From contig NZ_FOVU01000008.1 in the NCBI RefSeq assembly GCF_900115265.1, forward strand, positions 186,001 to 250,000: a stretch of DNA of 64,000 nucleotides, given 5' to 3'. Positions 40,924-50,713 of this stretch are shown here, piece after piece. Source of the DNA: Bradyrhizobium sp. Ghvi (lineage in GTDB: Bacteria > Pseudomonadota > Alphaproteobacteria > Rhizobiales > Xanthobacteraceae). The first letter of the stretch is position 1, and each line of letters starts with the position of its first letter. Made by a program: the position numbers and the translations under genes. The notes under the pieces were generated by a model. The model had not been told where the DNA came from and did no database searches. It was given only the letters and a program-made list of their open reading frames with translations.

Positions 40924-42432
40924 CTACTGCACGCTCAGCGCCACAAACCGAAGCTCGCCGTCACCGTTCGACACCAGCAGCAGCGCGGACTTCTTGCCGT
41001 CCTTCTTGATCTGGTCGATCCGCTTCTGGACGTCGGCGCCGCTCGAGACGGCTTCCTGCGCGACTTCGACGATGACGTCGCCGGCGGAAAGCCGCTTCTC
41101 GGCGGCATCGGAGTTGGCGTCGACATTGGTGACGACCACACCCTTGACGCTGTCCTTGATCTTGTAGCGCGCGCGCAAATCCTTGTTCAGCACGGCGAGA
41201 TCGAGGCCGAGCGCCTTCTGCGTCACCGGCTTCTCCGGCGGAGGCTCGTCGGTCTTCACCGCGGCCTGCACCTTTTCGGGATCCTGCAGGCGACCGAGCG
41301 TGACCTTCTTGGTCTGCTCCTCGCCCTTGCGGATGATGACGACGTCGACCTCCTTGCCGACGGCGGTGTCGGCGACGACGCGCGACAGGTCCTTCGGGTC
41401 CTTGACGTCCTTGCCGTCGAACTTGACGACAACGTCGCCGGGCTCGATGCCGGCAGGCTTGGCCGGGCCCTTGTCGTCGATACCCGCCACCAGCGCGCCT
41501 CGCGCCGGCTTGATGTTGAGGCTCTCGGCGATTTCGTCGGTGACGCTCTGGATGCGCACGCCAAGCCAGCCGCGACGCAATTCGCCGAACTGGCGGAGCT
41601 GGTCGACGACTCCAGCGACCGTCTTCGAAGGCACGGCGAAGCCGATGCCGATCGAGCCGCCGGAGGGCGAGATGATCAGGGTGTTGACGCCGATGACATC
41701 GCCTTCGAGATTGAACAGCGGGCCGCCGGAATTGCCGCGGTTGATGGCGGCATCAGTCTGGATATAGCTGTCATATGGTCCCGAGGAGATGTCGCGATTC
41801 TTGGCCGAGACGATGCCCGCGGTCACCGTGCCCCCTAGGCTGAACGGGTTGCCGATCGCGACCACCCAGTCACCCAAACGCAGCTTGTCGGAGTCGCCGA
41901 ACTTCACTGCAACGAGCGGCTTCGGCGGCTTGAACTTCAACACGGCGAGGTCGGTCTTCTTATCTACACCGACAAGCTCCGCCTTGATCTTGGTGCCGTC
42001 GTTGAGGATGACGTTGATCTCGTCGGCATCCGCAATGACGTGGTTGTTGGTGACGACGACGCCTGACGTGTCGATGATGAAGCCGGAGCCAAGCGAATTG
42101 GTCTTGCGCGGCGGGCCACTGCCGTTGTCGCCGCCCTTGCTGCCGCCGGGACCCTTGCGGTTCTTGAAGAAGTCGTCGAAGAACTCCTCGAACGGCGAGC
42201 CAGGCGGCAGTTGCGGCATGGTGTTGCTGCCGCCGCCCTTGGCCTCGACGGTCTGCGAGGTCGAGATGTTGACGACCGCGTCGATTACTTTCTCGGCAAC
42301 GTCGGCGATGCCCTCCGGTCCGCGCGCATGTGCCGGCGAGCCGAACACGCTGAAAGCACCGAGCGCGAGCGCGGCCAGCCCAAATCGCGCGTGTTGGCGC
42401 AAACGGGTCGGGACAATGGTGGCAGCGGTCAT
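40924..42432 (-). CDS. degP: Do/DegP-family periplasmic serine protease
   Basis: A 502-residue periplasmic protease/chaperone. A signal peptide (FGLAALALGAFSVFGSPAHA) precedes the trypsin-like domain with the triad His131 (TNNHV), Asp161 (KTDLAVLK) and Ser235 (RGNSGGPL). Two PDZ domains follow. The insert PPGSPFEEFFDDFFKNRKGP is the LA-loop that controls activation. It closes a leftward block with DUF2065, hflC and hflK, which suggests shared envelope quality control. The start was set at MTAATIVPT after a GGAG site; an extension to 42528 lies before the signal peptide. Confidence 0.94.
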   Translation of the reverse strand: MTAATIVPTRLRQHARFGLAALALGAFSVFGSPAHARGPEGIADVAEKVIDAVVNISTSQTVEAKGGGSNTMPQLPPGSPFEEFFDDFFKNRKGPGGSKGGDNGSGPPRKTNSLGSGFIIDTSGVVVTNNHVIADADEINVILNDGTKIKAELVGVDKKTDLAVLKFKPPKPLVAVKFGDSDKLRLGDWVVAIGNPFSLGGTVTAGIVSAKNRDISSGPYDSYIQTDAAINRGNSGGPLFNLEGDVIGVNTLIISPSGGSIGIGFAVPSKTVAGVVDQLRQFGELRRGWLGVRIQSVTDEIAESLNIKPARGALVAGIDDKGPAKPAGIEPGDVVVKFDGKDVKDPKDLSRVVADTAVGKEVDVVIIRKGEEQTKKVTLGRLQDPEKVQAAVKTDEPPPEKPVTQKALGLDLAVLNKDLRARYKIKDSVKGVVVTNVDANSDAAEKRLSAGDVIVEVAQEAVSSGADVQKRIDQIKKDGKKSALLLVSNGDGELRFVALSVQ

Positions 42433-42575
42433 TGTGGTCTCCAGAGAAAAGGATTCGGCGTCAAGACTGCGCTCGAACGGGGGCACGGCGCAAGCGCGGA
42501 GCTTAACGGGCCTCAAGTCGACAATCATACGGCGAAAAGCCGCCTCTCGCCTTCACTTTGGCGTTGGCGCTGCGG

Positions 42576-42782
42576 CTACATCGGGCGTCGCATGACCCAG
42601 ATCAGGATCAAGCCGGCGACCGCCGATCCGATCCCGACCGCCCGGAGGATATTGTCCGGCGTGGCAATGGCGCTCTTCATGGCCTTGCGCATCCAGGCCG
42701 GACTTGCCGCGAACATCAAGCCTTCGAGCACGAACAGGATGCCTAAGCCGATGAGGAAGTCGGCGAACGCAATGGACCTCAT
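42576..42782 (-). CDS. DUF2065 small membrane protein
   Basis: A 68-residue protein with two membrane helices (residues about 5-28 and 47-65). It matches the DUF2065/YjeT family, which is found next to hflKC in many proteobacteria. It is 72 bp from hflC and in the same direction. No biochemical function is known to me; the context suggests an accessory to the HflKC complex. Confidence 0.85.
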   Translation of the reverse strand: MRSIAFADFLIGLGILFVLEGLMFAASPAWMRKAMKSAIATPDNILRAVGIGSAVAGLILIWVMRRPM

Positions 42783-42854
42783 CGGATTGGAACCTCCCGT
42801 GATGCTGTTCTTTGTTTGGACGAAGGGCGGCCGAAACCGCCGCCCTTGTCTAGC

Positions 42855-43751
42855 TTATGGTTTCGCCGGCGTCTCGGCCGGCGTCTTGCCGGACGGGTTA
42901 CCAAAATACCGGAAGAAATCCGAGTCCGGCCGCAGCAGGTAACGGGTGTCGTCCTTCTTCAGCCCGGTCTCATAGGCCGTCATCGACCGGTAGAAGGCGA
43001 AGAAGTCAGCATCCTTGCCATAGGCTTCGGCAAAGAGACGGTTGCGCTCGGCATCGCCCACGCCGCGCGTCTGCTCGGCCTGCGAGTTCGCATCGGCAAT
43101 GATGACAGTGACATCGCGGTCCGCTTTGGAGCGGATTTCCTGCGCCTTTTGGCCACCCTGCGCGCGGAACTCGGCTGCTTCGCGCTGGCGCTCGGACTTC
43201 ATCCGGTCGTACACCGCCTGGCTGTTCTGCTCCGGTAGATCGGCGCGGCGAATACGGACGTCGACCACCTCGATGCCGTAACCGTCGGCCTCGTGGTCGA
43301 GCTGCTCGCGGATACGTCCCATCAGCTTCTCGCGCTCATCACGCACCACGGTGATGAAATTGACCTCGCCGAGCACGCGGCGCAGTGCCGCGTTCAACAG
43401 CGAGGTGAGCTGGAGGTTCGCCGCCTGGATCGAGCCGACGCTCTGATAAAAGCGCAGCGCGTCCTTGATGCGGTAGCGGGCAAAAGCGTCGACCACGAGC
43501 CGCTTCTGGTCGGAGGCAATCACCTCCTGCGACGGGTTCTCGAGATCGAGGATCCGCTTGTCGATGTTGATCACGGAGTTCCACGGCGCCTTGAAGTGCA
43601 GCCCGGGATCGGTGACGACATCCACGGGCTTGCCGAATTGCAGCACGATGGTCTGCTCGGTCTGCTGCACCGTGAACAGCGACATGTAGCCGACGATCAC
43701 GACCAGGAGCGCCGCAAGCAGCGCGACAAAGCCTGTCACGGGAGACCTCAT
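42855..43751 (-). CDS. hflC: HflC, FtsH protease modulator
   Basis: A 298-residue SPFH/band-7 protein with one N-terminal membrane helix (residues about 6-26). The sequence QQTEQTIVLQFGKPVDVVTD and the coiled-coil region rich in charged residues (ERQREAAEFRAQGGQKAQEI) are typical. With HflK it forms a large periplasmic-facing ring around FtsH and modulates membrane protein degradation. It overlaps hflK by 4 bp. Confidence 0.95.
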   Translation of the reverse strand: MRSPVTGFVALLAALLVVIVGYMSLFTVQQTEQTIVLQFGKPVDVVTDPGLHFKAPWNSVINIDKRILDLENPSQEVIASDQKRLVVDAFARYRIKDALRFYQSVGSIQAANLQLTSLLNAALRRVLGEVNFITVVRDEREKLMGRIREQLDHEADGYGIEVVDVRIRRADLPEQNSQAVYDRMKSERQREAAEFRAQGGQKAQEIRSKADRDVTVIIADANSQAEQTRGVGDAERNRLFAEAYGKDADFFAFYRSMTAYETGLKKDDTRYLLRPDSDFFRYFGNPSGKTPAETPAKP

Positions 43752-44884
43752 CGGGTACCTCCGCTCGGCTGCTGGCCTGCTGTCGTGGGCTTCTTGGCCG
43801 ACAGTTCATTGAGCGGCAGATAGGGCACGATGCCCTGGCCCGACGAGCTTCCGTCATAAATCAGCTTGTCCGAGCCGCCGAGCACGCGCTCCATCGTCTC
43901 CAGATAGATCCGTTCACGCGTCACGTCGGGCGCCTTCTTGTATTCCTCGTACACTTTCAGGAAGCGAGCGCTCTGGCCCTTGGCCTCGGCGACCGCCTGC
44001 TCCTTGTAGCCTTCGGCCGCTTGGAGGATCTGAGCTGCTTTGCCGCGCGCTTCCGGCACGACCTTGTTGGCATAGGTCTGTGCTTCGTTCTGCAACTGCT
44101 CGAGATTGGCTCGCGCCGCCTGCACGTCGCGGAACGCATCGATCACCTGCGCCGGCGGATCGACCTTCTGCATCTGCACCTGGGTGATCTGGATGCCGGC
44201 GCCATAGCCGTCGAGCGTCTTCTGCATCAGATCCTGCACGGTGGTCTCGGTCTGCGTCCGCGCGCCGGTCAGGATCGGCTGGATGTTGGAACGGCCGATC
44301 ACCTCGCGCATCGCGCTTTCGGCGACCGCCTTCACGGTGCCCTCCGGATTCTGGATGTTGAACAGGAAGTTGCCGACGCCGTTGGGCTTGATGCGCCAGA
44401 GCACGGTGAAGTCGACATCGACGATGTTCTCGTCGCCGGTCAGCATCAGGCTCTCTTCAGGCACGTCTCGGATCGAGCGGCCGCGGCGGGCCGGATCGTC
44501 GATCAGCGTCATGCCGATGGAAATGGTGGAGACGCGCAGCGCCTTCGGCAGCAGCACGGTCTCGATCGGATAGGGCAGATGGTAGTTCAGGCCCGGATCG
44601 ACGGTGCGCACATGCTTGCCGAAGCGGAGCACGACGCCCTGCTCTTCGGACTGCACGCGGAAGAAGCCCGACAGCAGCCAGAGCGCGACGATGATGAGCA
44701 GGATCAGCGTGATGCCGACGCCGGAGAAATAGCCGCCCGGCATGATCTGCTGGAGCCGGTCCTGGCCGCGCCGCAGAAGGTCTTCCAGATCCGGCGGCCT
44801 TGGCCCGACCGGTTGCGGGCCTGTGCCCCATGGTCCTTTCGGACCCGAGCCCCAAGGGCCACCGCCCTGATTCTTCCACGGCAT
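43748..44884 (-). CDS. hflK: HflK, FtsH protease modulator
   Basis: A 378-residue SPFH protein. A glycine/proline-rich cytoplasmic start (NQGGGPWGSGPKGPWG) precedes a single membrane helix near residues 54-74 and the band-7 domain (EEQGVVLRFGKHVRTVDPGL). It assembles with HflC. Its start lies downstream of a spacer of 160 bp after folA, so it probably has its own promoter, although the strand is the same. Confidence 0.95.
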   Translation of the reverse strand: MPWKNQGGGPWGSGPKGPWGTGPQPVGPRPPDLEDLLRRGQDRLQQIMPGGYFSGVGITLILLIIVALWLLSGFFRVQSEEQGVVLRFGKHVRTVDPGLNYHLPYPIETVLLPKALRVSTISIGMTLIDDPARRGRSIRDVPEESLMLTGDENIVDVDFTVLWRIKPNGVGNFLFNIQNPEGTVKAVAESAMREVIGRSNIQPILTGARTQTETTVQDLMQKTLDGYGAGIQITQVQMQKVDPPAQVIDAFRDVQAARANLEQLQNEAQTYANKVVPEARGKAAQILQAAEGYKEQAVAEAKGQSARFLKVYEEYKKAPDVTRERIYLETMERVLGGSDKLIYDGSSSGQGIVPYLPLNELSAKKPTTAGQQPSGGTR

Positions 44885-45044
44885 TCGACGCTCTCCTCGG
44901 CAGACCGGGACTAGAACTTCAGCCGGCCCGCATTGTCCGGTCCGGCTTTATAGGGGACCGAAAGGGCCCTTACAACGCAAGCCTGACCGCCCTTCGAGCT
45001 AAGCTCGGAGGCAGAAAAGTCAATGTTAACATTGGCGAACGCAG

Positions 45045-45560
45045 TTAATGGGGTGGTCGCCGACGATATGTCACATAGGAGTAGTCGGCGGTGTCGTCAG
45101 GTCCGGCCGGATGGCGAACACGCTCGGTCTCCTGCCACTGCGCCTTGTCGATGGCGAAATGCGTGTCGCCGTCGGGACGTGCGTGCACTTCGGTGATCTC
45201 GAGGCGGTCGGCACGATCGAGCCATTGCCGGTAGATTTCGGCACCGCCGATCACCGCGATCTCGGCGACCGAACGCCGCAGGGCGTCGCCAAGCGCGACC
45301 GCACCCGCGTCGACCGCCGATGTCGTGACGATGGCGCCAGCAGCGCGATAATCCGCATCGCGCGTGATGACGATGTTGGTGCGGTTCAGAAGCGGGCGGC
45401 GCCCGGGCAAGGATTCGAAGGTCTTGCGGCCCATGATCACGGGCTTGCCGATGGTGAGCGCCTTGAAGCGCGCCATATCGGATTTCAGCCGCCAGGGGAT
45501 CGCATTGCCAGCGCCGATGATTCCGTTCTCCGCGATCGCAACGACGAACACGATCTCCAT
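45045..45560 (-). CDS. folA: Dihydrofolate reductase
   Basis: A 171-residue enzyme reducing dihydrofolate with NADPH. IAENGIIGAGNAIPWRLKSD gives the Met20-loop region and WRLKSDMARFKALT the active site acid Asp; VIMGRKTFESLP and IAVIGGAEIYRQWL are NADPH-binding elements. The start overlaps the acetyltransferase stop (TGATG). thyA, whose product makes dihydrofolate, lies just upstream in the same operon, so the pair is coupled. Confidence 0.95.
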   Translation of the reverse strand: MEIVFVVAIAENGIIGAGNAIPWRLKSDMARFKALTIGKPVIMGRKTFESLPGRRPLLNRTNIVITRDADYRAAGAIVTTSAVDAGAVALGDALRRSVAEIAVIGGAEIYRQWLDRADRLEITEVHARPDGDTHFAIDKAQWQETERVRHPAGPDDTADYSYVTYRRRPPH

Positions 45561-46045
45561 CAGGCCTCGCCTCCTGCAAGCCGCGTGAGCGCAGGGCCAG
45601 AGACGCGGCAGAGCGTCCAGTCGTCGAGCATCACCGCGCCGAGCGACTTGTAGAATGCGATGGACGGCGCGTTCCAGTCGAGCACCGCCCATTGCAGGCG
45701 CGGCCAGCCATTGTCGACGCATTCCTTTGCGAGATAGACCAGCAGCGCCTTGCCGAGGCCTTTGCCGCGATGCGACGGCCGCACGTACAAATCTTCGAGA
45801 TAGATGCCGTAGCGGCCGCTGAAGGTGGAGAAATTCAGGAACCAAACCGCAAAGCCGACCGGCTCGCCGTCCCAGCAGGCAATCGCACAAAACAGCCTGG
45901 GATCGCTGCCGAACAATGCGTCCGCGATATCAGCTTCGCTCGCTTCGACCTCGTGCGAGAGCTTTTCGTATTCGGCAAGCTCGCGGACGAAATCAAGGAC
46001 GAGCCCGGCTTCGCCCGGGCGCGCGCGGCGGATGCTGAGCGGCAT
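45560..46045 (-). CDS. GNAT-family N-acetyltransferase
   Basis: A 161-residue acetyltransferase. The acetyl-CoA binding motif A is DLYVRPSHRGKGLGKALLVY (Q/RxxGxG/A), and the C-terminal ALDWNAPSIAFYKSLGAVML is motif B. The N terminus IRRARPGEAGLVLDFVRELA resembles polyamine/thialysine-type acetyltransferases of the SpeG/SSAT group. It lies between thyA and folA with 5-bp gaps or overlaps. The substrate is unknown. Confidence 0.88.
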   Translation of the reverse strand: MPLSIRRARPGEAGLVLDFVRELAEYEKLSHEVEASEADIADALFGSDPRLFCAIACWDGEPVGFAVWFLNFSTFSGRYGIYLEDLYVRPSHRGKGLGKALLVYLAKECVDNGWPRLQWAVLDWNAPSIAFYKSLGAVMLDDWTLCRVSGPALTRLAGGEA

Positions 46046-46050
46046 CGATG

Positions 46051-46845
46051 CTAGACCGCGACTTCCGCCTTGATGTGCGGATGTGGGTCGTAGCCGACGA
46101 GCTCGAAGTCCTCGTAGCGGAAGGAGAAGATGTCCTTCACATCAGGGTTGATCCGCATCACCGGCAAGGCGCGCGGTGCGCGCGTGAGCTGGAGACGCGC
46201 CTGTTCCAGATGATTGGAATAGAGATGGGTGTCGCCGAGCGAATGCACGAAGTCGCCGGGCTTCAAGCCGGTGACCTGCGCCACCATCATGGTCAGCAGC
46301 GCGTAAGACGCGATGTTGAAGGGCACGCCGAGAAAGACGTCGGCCGAGCGCTGATAGAGTTGGCACGACAGCTTGCCGTTGGCGACATAGAACTGGAACA
46401 GCAGGTGGCAGGGCGGCAGCGCCATCTTGTCGACGTCCGCCGGATTCCAGGCGGTGACGATCAGCCGGCGCGAATCCGGGGTGCGCTTGATCATGTCGAT
46501 GACCTTGGCGATCTGGTCGATGCTGCCACCGTCCGGCGTTGGCCATGAGCGCCATTGATGGCCGTAGACCGGGCCGAGATCGCCATTGGCGTCGGCCCAT
46601 TCGTCCCAGATGGTGACGCCGTTGTCCTTCAGATATTTGATGTTGGTGTCGCCCTTCAGGAACCACAACAGCTCGTGCACGATCGCTTTCAGCGGCAGCC
46701 GTTTGGTGGTCAACATCGGAAAGCCGGCGGACAGATTGAAGCGCATCTGATGGCCGAACACCGACAGGGTGCCGGTGCCAGTCCGGTCGGTCTTCTCGGC
46801 GCCGTCTGAAAGAATCCGCTCGAGCAGGTCCTGATACTGGTGCAT
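46051..46845 (-). CDS. thyA: Thymidylate synthase (ThyA type)
   Basis: A 264-residue enzyme making dTMP from dUMP with methylenetetrahydrofolate. MHQYQDLLERILSDGAEKTD is the standard start, and the active-site cysteine lies in ALPPCHLLFQFYV. QRSADVFLGVPFNIASYALL is the conserved folate/dUMP region. Complete and in frame. It is the first gene of the thyA, acetyltransferase, folA group. Confidence 0.97.
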   Translation of the reverse strand: MHQYQDLLERILSDGAEKTDRTGTGTLSVFGHQMRFNLSAGFPMLTTKRLPLKAIVHELLWFLKGDTNIKYLKDNGVTIWDEWADANGDLGPVYGHQWRSWPTPDGGSIDQIAKVIDMIKRTPDSRRLIVTAWNPADVDKMALPPCHLLFQFYVANGKLSCQLYQRSADVFLGVPFNIASYALLTMMVAQVTGLKPGDFVHSLGDTHLYSNHLEQARLQLTRAPRALPVMRINPDVKDIFSFRYEDFELVGYDPHPHIKAEVAV

Positions 46846-47054
46846 ATGCCCAAACCTTTAGAAACACGGCAGCCTTTGGGGAGGCGGCGAACTTAACGGC
46901 CACCCCCGCGCCGCGACAGCGGCGATTCGCTGTCTCCACCGATTATACCCGGAAAAGTGAGAGCCCCCGGCGCAAACGACAAGGGGCGGAACTAGCGTCC
47001 CGCCCCGCGCCTATCGGCTTGATCTTACTAGTTAAATCGCCTGTTGCACTGCGA

Positions 47055-48569
47055 TCAGTTCTCGGATTCGGTGAACACCTCATCGCGCTTGGCGCGCAGC
47101 ATCGGCAACAGCGTCAGCACCAGCAGGAAGGCCGCGATCGCGAGCAGCACCGCCGACAGCGGTCGCGTCAGGAATACGCTCCAGTCGCCACGCGAGATCA
47201 GCAGCGCGCGACGCAGGTTCTCTTCCATCAGCGGTCCGAGCACCATGCCGAGCAGCAGCGGCGCCGGCTCGAAATCGTGCTTGATCAGCCAGTAGCCGAC
47301 CAGACCGAACACGCCTGCGAGGATGACGTCGACCGGTGCGTTGTTCACCGAGTAGATGCCGATCGCGCAGAAGATCACAATCGAGGGGAACATCAGCCGG
47401 TACGGCACGCGCAAGAGGCGGACCCAGATGCCAACCAACGGCAGGTTGATGATGATCAGCATCAGATTGCCGATCCACATCGAGGCGATCATGCCCCAAA
47501 CAAGGTCCGGCTGCTTCTGCATCACCTGCGGGCCCGGCACGATACCATGGATGGTCATCGCGCCGACCATCAGCGCCATCACCGCGTTCGGCGGAATGCC
47601 GAGGGTAAGCAGCGGGATGAATGAGGTCTGCGCCGCGGCGTTGTTGGCGCTTTCCGGAGCCGCCACGCCCTCGATCGCGCCGCGGCCGAACCGCGATGGG
47701 TTCCTGGCGAGCTTCTTTTCGAGCGTGTAAGCCGCAAACGATGCGATGACAGCGCCGCCGCCGGGCAGGATACCGAGGATCGAGCCGAGCACTGTGCCGC
47801 GCAGGATCGCAGGCGTCGAGTCGATCAGGTCCTTTTTGGTCGGCATCAGGCCGGTGATCTTCTGCTGCACGAGATCGCGGTTCATCTCGGCGCCGGCGTC
47901 GAGGTTGCGGATGATCTCGGCAAAGCCGAACACGCCCATCGCCACCGTCGCAAAGCCGAGGCCGTCGGCAAGCTCCGGAATGTTGAACGCCATGCGCGAG
48001 GCACCGGTCTCGATGTCCGAGCCGACCATCGACAGCAGCAATCCGAACACGATCATCGCGATCGCCTTCAGCACCGAGCCCTTGGCGAGCACGACGGCGA
48101 AGATCAGGCCGAGCACCATCAGCGAGAAGTATTCCGCCGGACCGAACGCCAGCGCGAGCTTGGTCAGCGGCGCGCCGAGCACGGCGATAAGCACGGTCGC
48201 GACGCAGCCGGCGAAGAACGAGCCGATCGCGGCGATCGCCAGCGCCGGGCCGGCACGGCCCTGCTTGGCCATCGCGTGGCCATCGATGGCGGTGACGACC
48301 GATGTCGCTTCGCCTGGAATGTTCACCAGGATCGAGGTGGTCGAGCCGCCATACTGGGCACCGTAATAGATGCCGGCGAGCATGATCAGGGCACCGACCG
48401 GCGGCAGTCCGAAGGTGATCGGCAGCAGCATCGCGACGGTGGCAATGGTGCCGATGCCCGGCAGCACGCCAACCAGCGTGCCGACGAGCGCGCCGATCAG
48501 GCACATCAGAAGGTTGATCGGCGAGAAAGCGACGGCAAATCCGTGAGCGAGGTTGGCAAAAAGCTCCAT
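47055..48569 (-). CDS. tctA: Tripartite tricarboxylate transporter TctA
   Basis: A 504-residue inner-membrane protein with about twelve helices. The family signature is LVGVLPGIGTIATVAMLLP near residue 32, with a second copy VLGSILGILPGGGAVIAS near the middle. It is the large membrane subunit of a secondary carboxylate importer. It follows tctB by 7 bp. The periplasmic partner TctC is not beside it. Confidence 0.93.
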   Translation of the reverse strand: MELFANLAHGFAVAFSPINLLMCLIGALVGTLVGVLPGIGTIATVAMLLPITFGLPPVGALIMLAGIYYGAQYGGSTTSILVNIPGEATSVVTAIDGHAMAKQGRAGPALAIAAIGSFFAGCVATVLIAVLGAPLTKLALAFGPAEYFSLMVLGLIFAVVLAKGSVLKAIAMIVFGLLLSMVGSDIETGASRMAFNIPELADGLGFATVAMGVFGFAEIIRNLDAGAEMNRDLVQQKITGLMPTKKDLIDSTPAILRGTVLGSILGILPGGGAVIASFAAYTLEKKLARNPSRFGRGAIEGVAAPESANNAAAQTSFIPLLTLGIPPNAVMALMVGAMTIHGIVPGPQVMQKQPDLVWGMIASMWIGNLMLIIINLPLVGIWVRLLRVPYRLMFPSIVIFCAIGIYSVNNAPVDVILAGVFGLVGYWLIKHDFEPAPLLLGMVLGPLMEENLRRALLISRGDWSVFLTRPLSAVLLAIAAFLLVLTLLPMLRAKRDEVFTESEN

Positions 48570-48576
48570 GACAGCC

Positions 48577-49341
48577 TCACTGAGCCAGGAAACGCGGGAA
48601 CATCGGCATCGGCAGGCCGAGCACGTAGGGAAACAGCAGCGCGCAGCCGACCGTCAGGCAGGCGCCGACGATGGCCGCCTCCACCCAGCGCGTTTCATGC
48701 GATCCGAGCGCGGCAATCATGAAGCTCACGAACGCCGAGAACACGAGGCCCAGCGGCCGGATCGCCAGCGCAAAAAACAGGATCGCGCACATCACGAACA
48801 GCGGCCCACGCCAGGAATAAGGTGCGAGCGCCGGCCCCTCGTTCAAAAGGCCCGTCAAGGCGATGCCGGCGGACAGAGCCACAAGCAGTCCGCCGAACAT
48901 GCGCGGTGCGGTGCCTGCACCGAAGGAGAAGCCACGCATGCCCTGCAAATCGCTCGAGGCCCACAGGGCGAACAGCGCGAGCGCCATCAGGATGACGCCG
49001 CCGATATAGTCCTGGCCCGACCTGATCGTCATGAACAGCGTGACGATCGCCACCGCAAACAGCGGATAGGAATAGATCAGCGCCAGCAGAACGTCCGACG
49101 ACGCCTTCTTGGCGTCACCGCCGACCGCGCCAATCAGCGCAGCGGGCGCACCCGCAACGAGCGCTGTGACGTGGCTGATCAAGACTGTGGCGGGACCCCG
49201 CCCGGCACCCCAGCCAAAGATGGTCCCGATCGACCAGATGAATTCGAAAATCTGCGGCGCGAGCGCCAATAGGCAGAAGCCAAGCGCCACCGACGCGTTT
49301 CGGCCGGCTGTCGTCGCCGAGTGGCCCATTGTGTCGGCCAT
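48577..49341 (-). CDS. tctB: Tripartite tricarboxylate transporter TctB
   Basis: A 254-residue inner-membrane protein with about six hydrophobic segments. The C-terminal IAALGSHETRWVEAAIVGAC and LFPYVLGLPMPMFPRFLAQ end are typical for TctB. It forms the small membrane subunit with TctA. It is longer than the usual 150-170 residues because of extra helices at the N terminus. The domain is weakly conserved in sequence, but the gene order supports it. Confidence 0.82.
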   Translation of the reverse strand: MADTMGHSATTAGRNASVALGFCLLALAPQIFEFIWSIGTIFGWGAGRGPATVLISHVTALVAGAPAALIGAVGGDAKKASSDVLLALIYSYPLFAVAIVTLFMTIRSGQDYIGGVILMALALFALWASSDLQGMRGFSFGAGTAPRMFGGLLVALSAGIALTGLLNEGPALAPYSWRGPLFVMCAILFFALAIRPLGLVFSAFVSFMIAALGSHETRWVEAAIVGACLTVGCALLFPYVLGLPMPMFPRFLAQ

Positions 49342-49433
49342 GCATGTCTCCTCCGCGACCCGTAAGTCACGAGCACTGTTGTTCTAATCGGCTGGAACTG
49401 GATACCCGCCCGGATCCTGCCTAGCGATTTTCA

Positions 49434-49964
49434 TCACACAATGCCAGCAAAACCCAACAGGCCTCCTATGAGCAGAAGCCACAGTGGATTGACGCGCGAG
49501 ATCGAGGCGATCGCTGCAACCGTCGCGGTCAGAAGCAGTGCAGCAATGGTGCGATCCGTCGACTGGGCCAGGATCAGAGCGCTGGCTGCCATCAATCCGA
49601 TCGAGAGCGGAACCAGTGCAGCCTGAATCAAGGCGGGCCAGCGGGACTGGCTCGGCCGGTTCAAGAGGCGGCTGACGCAATAGGCAAGCAGCGCCGTCGG
49701 CAGGCACATCGCCAGCGTTGCCGCCAGCGCGCCAGGAATGCCGGCCACGGCATAGCCGATTAACGTGACGATAAGCACGTTCGGACCCGGCGAGAGTTGC
49801 GCGATCGCATAGGCGTCGGTGAACTGCTTGTCGGTCATCCAATGGTGCACATCGACGGCGATGCGATGCATCTCGGGCACAGCGGCCGCTGCGCCCCCGA
49901 CCGCGAACAACGACATCAGAGCAAATGTCGAGATCAACGCCCAGATCGGATTCTCGCTGCTCAT
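49434..49964 (-). CDS. chrA: Short-chain chromate transporter (CHR family), second half
   Basis: A 176-residue membrane protein with about five or six helices. LSPGPNVLIVTLIGYAVAG is the CHR family motif, and YAIAQ precedes it. Short-chain CHR proteins occur as pairs that together equal one full-length ChrA and export chromate. It overlaps the other half by 4 bp (ATGA). Confidence 0.9.
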   Translation of the reverse strand: MSSENPIWALISTFALMSLFAVGGAAAAVPEMHRIAVDVHHWMTDKQFTDAYAIAQLSPGPNVLIVTLIGYAVAGIPGALAATLAMCLPTALLAYCVSRLLNRPSQSRWPALIQAALVPLSIGLMAASALILAQSTDRTIAALLLTATVAAIASISRVNPLWLLLIGGLLGFAGIV

Positions 49965-50578
49965 GCTGCTATCTTCCGTCGCATCACATAGGTGGCGCCG
50001 ACGCTGAGCGGGATCGCGACCAGCAGCACCGCCTGCAGCGGCAGGCGCAGCACGCCGATGGCCAGGAATACGCCGAGCACCAAGACGAGCACGACGATGT
50101 CCATTCGCTTGAGCAGCGGCGTCATCATCCGGAAGACCACCGCGATCAAGAGGCCAACCGCGGCGCAGGAAATGCCCGCGAGACTACGACGGAGCACCTC
50201 CACGTCGCCAAACCGGGCGTAGATGATCGCAAGCACGGTCATGATCAGCGTCGGTGGCAGCAGCAATCCGGTGAAGGCAGCGACGCCGCCGGCGATCCCG
50301 CGCAGCCGGGATCCGAACACCATCGACAGGTTGACGATGTTGGGCCCCGGCAGGAAATGGCAGAGCGCAAAGGTCTCGTTGAACTGGTCTGGCGTCATCC
50401 AGCGGTGCTGCTCGACGATGGCGCGCCGGGCGAAGACCAGAACGCCGCCAAAACCGGCCAGCGACATCCGGGCAAAGGCCAGGAATAGGGCGAGCAGGCC
50501 GGGCAACGGGGCGTGGGCGGCAGGGAGAGCAAGTCCCTGATCCGGCTCTTGCAGGGCCGGTGCTGAATCCGTGGACAT
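49961..50578 (-). CDS. chrA: Short-chain chromate transporter (CHR family), first half
   Basis: A 205-residue membrane protein. FARMSLAGFGGVLVFARRAI and CHFLPGPNIVNLSMVFGSRL are CHR motifs; the second is the homologue of LSPGPN in the partner. The N-terminal 25 residues before the first helix are proline rich. The pair is translated together. Chromate or sulfate-like oxyanion efflux is the family role. Confidence 0.9.
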   Translation of the reverse strand: MSTDSAPALQEPDQGLALPAAHAPLPGLLALFLAFARMSLAGFGGVLVFARRAIVEQHRWMTPDQFNETFALCHFLPGPNIVNLSMVFGSRLRGIAGGVAAFTGLLLPPTLIMTVLAIIYARFGDVEVLRRSLAGISCAAVGLLIAVVFRMMTPLLKRMDIVVLVLVLGVFLAIGVLRLPLQAVLLVAIPLSVGATYVMRRKIAA

Positions 50579-50713
50579 GTCAGGAGCTTAGAACGCGGCT
50601 TGGGATGCGGCAAAAGATCGGGCCGTGCACCATCACCGACCTATCCAAAGGGAACCGTGCCTTGCCCACTCGAAACCCCTGTTTTTTGAAACCTTTGCCC
50701 CCTATATTGGGGG

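Noticed and set aside
46983..47006. GGGGCGG/CCGCCCC hairpin between thyA and tctA as a terminator
   Set aside because: It can pair but lacks a T-run in either direction, so I cannot support it as a rho-independent terminator.
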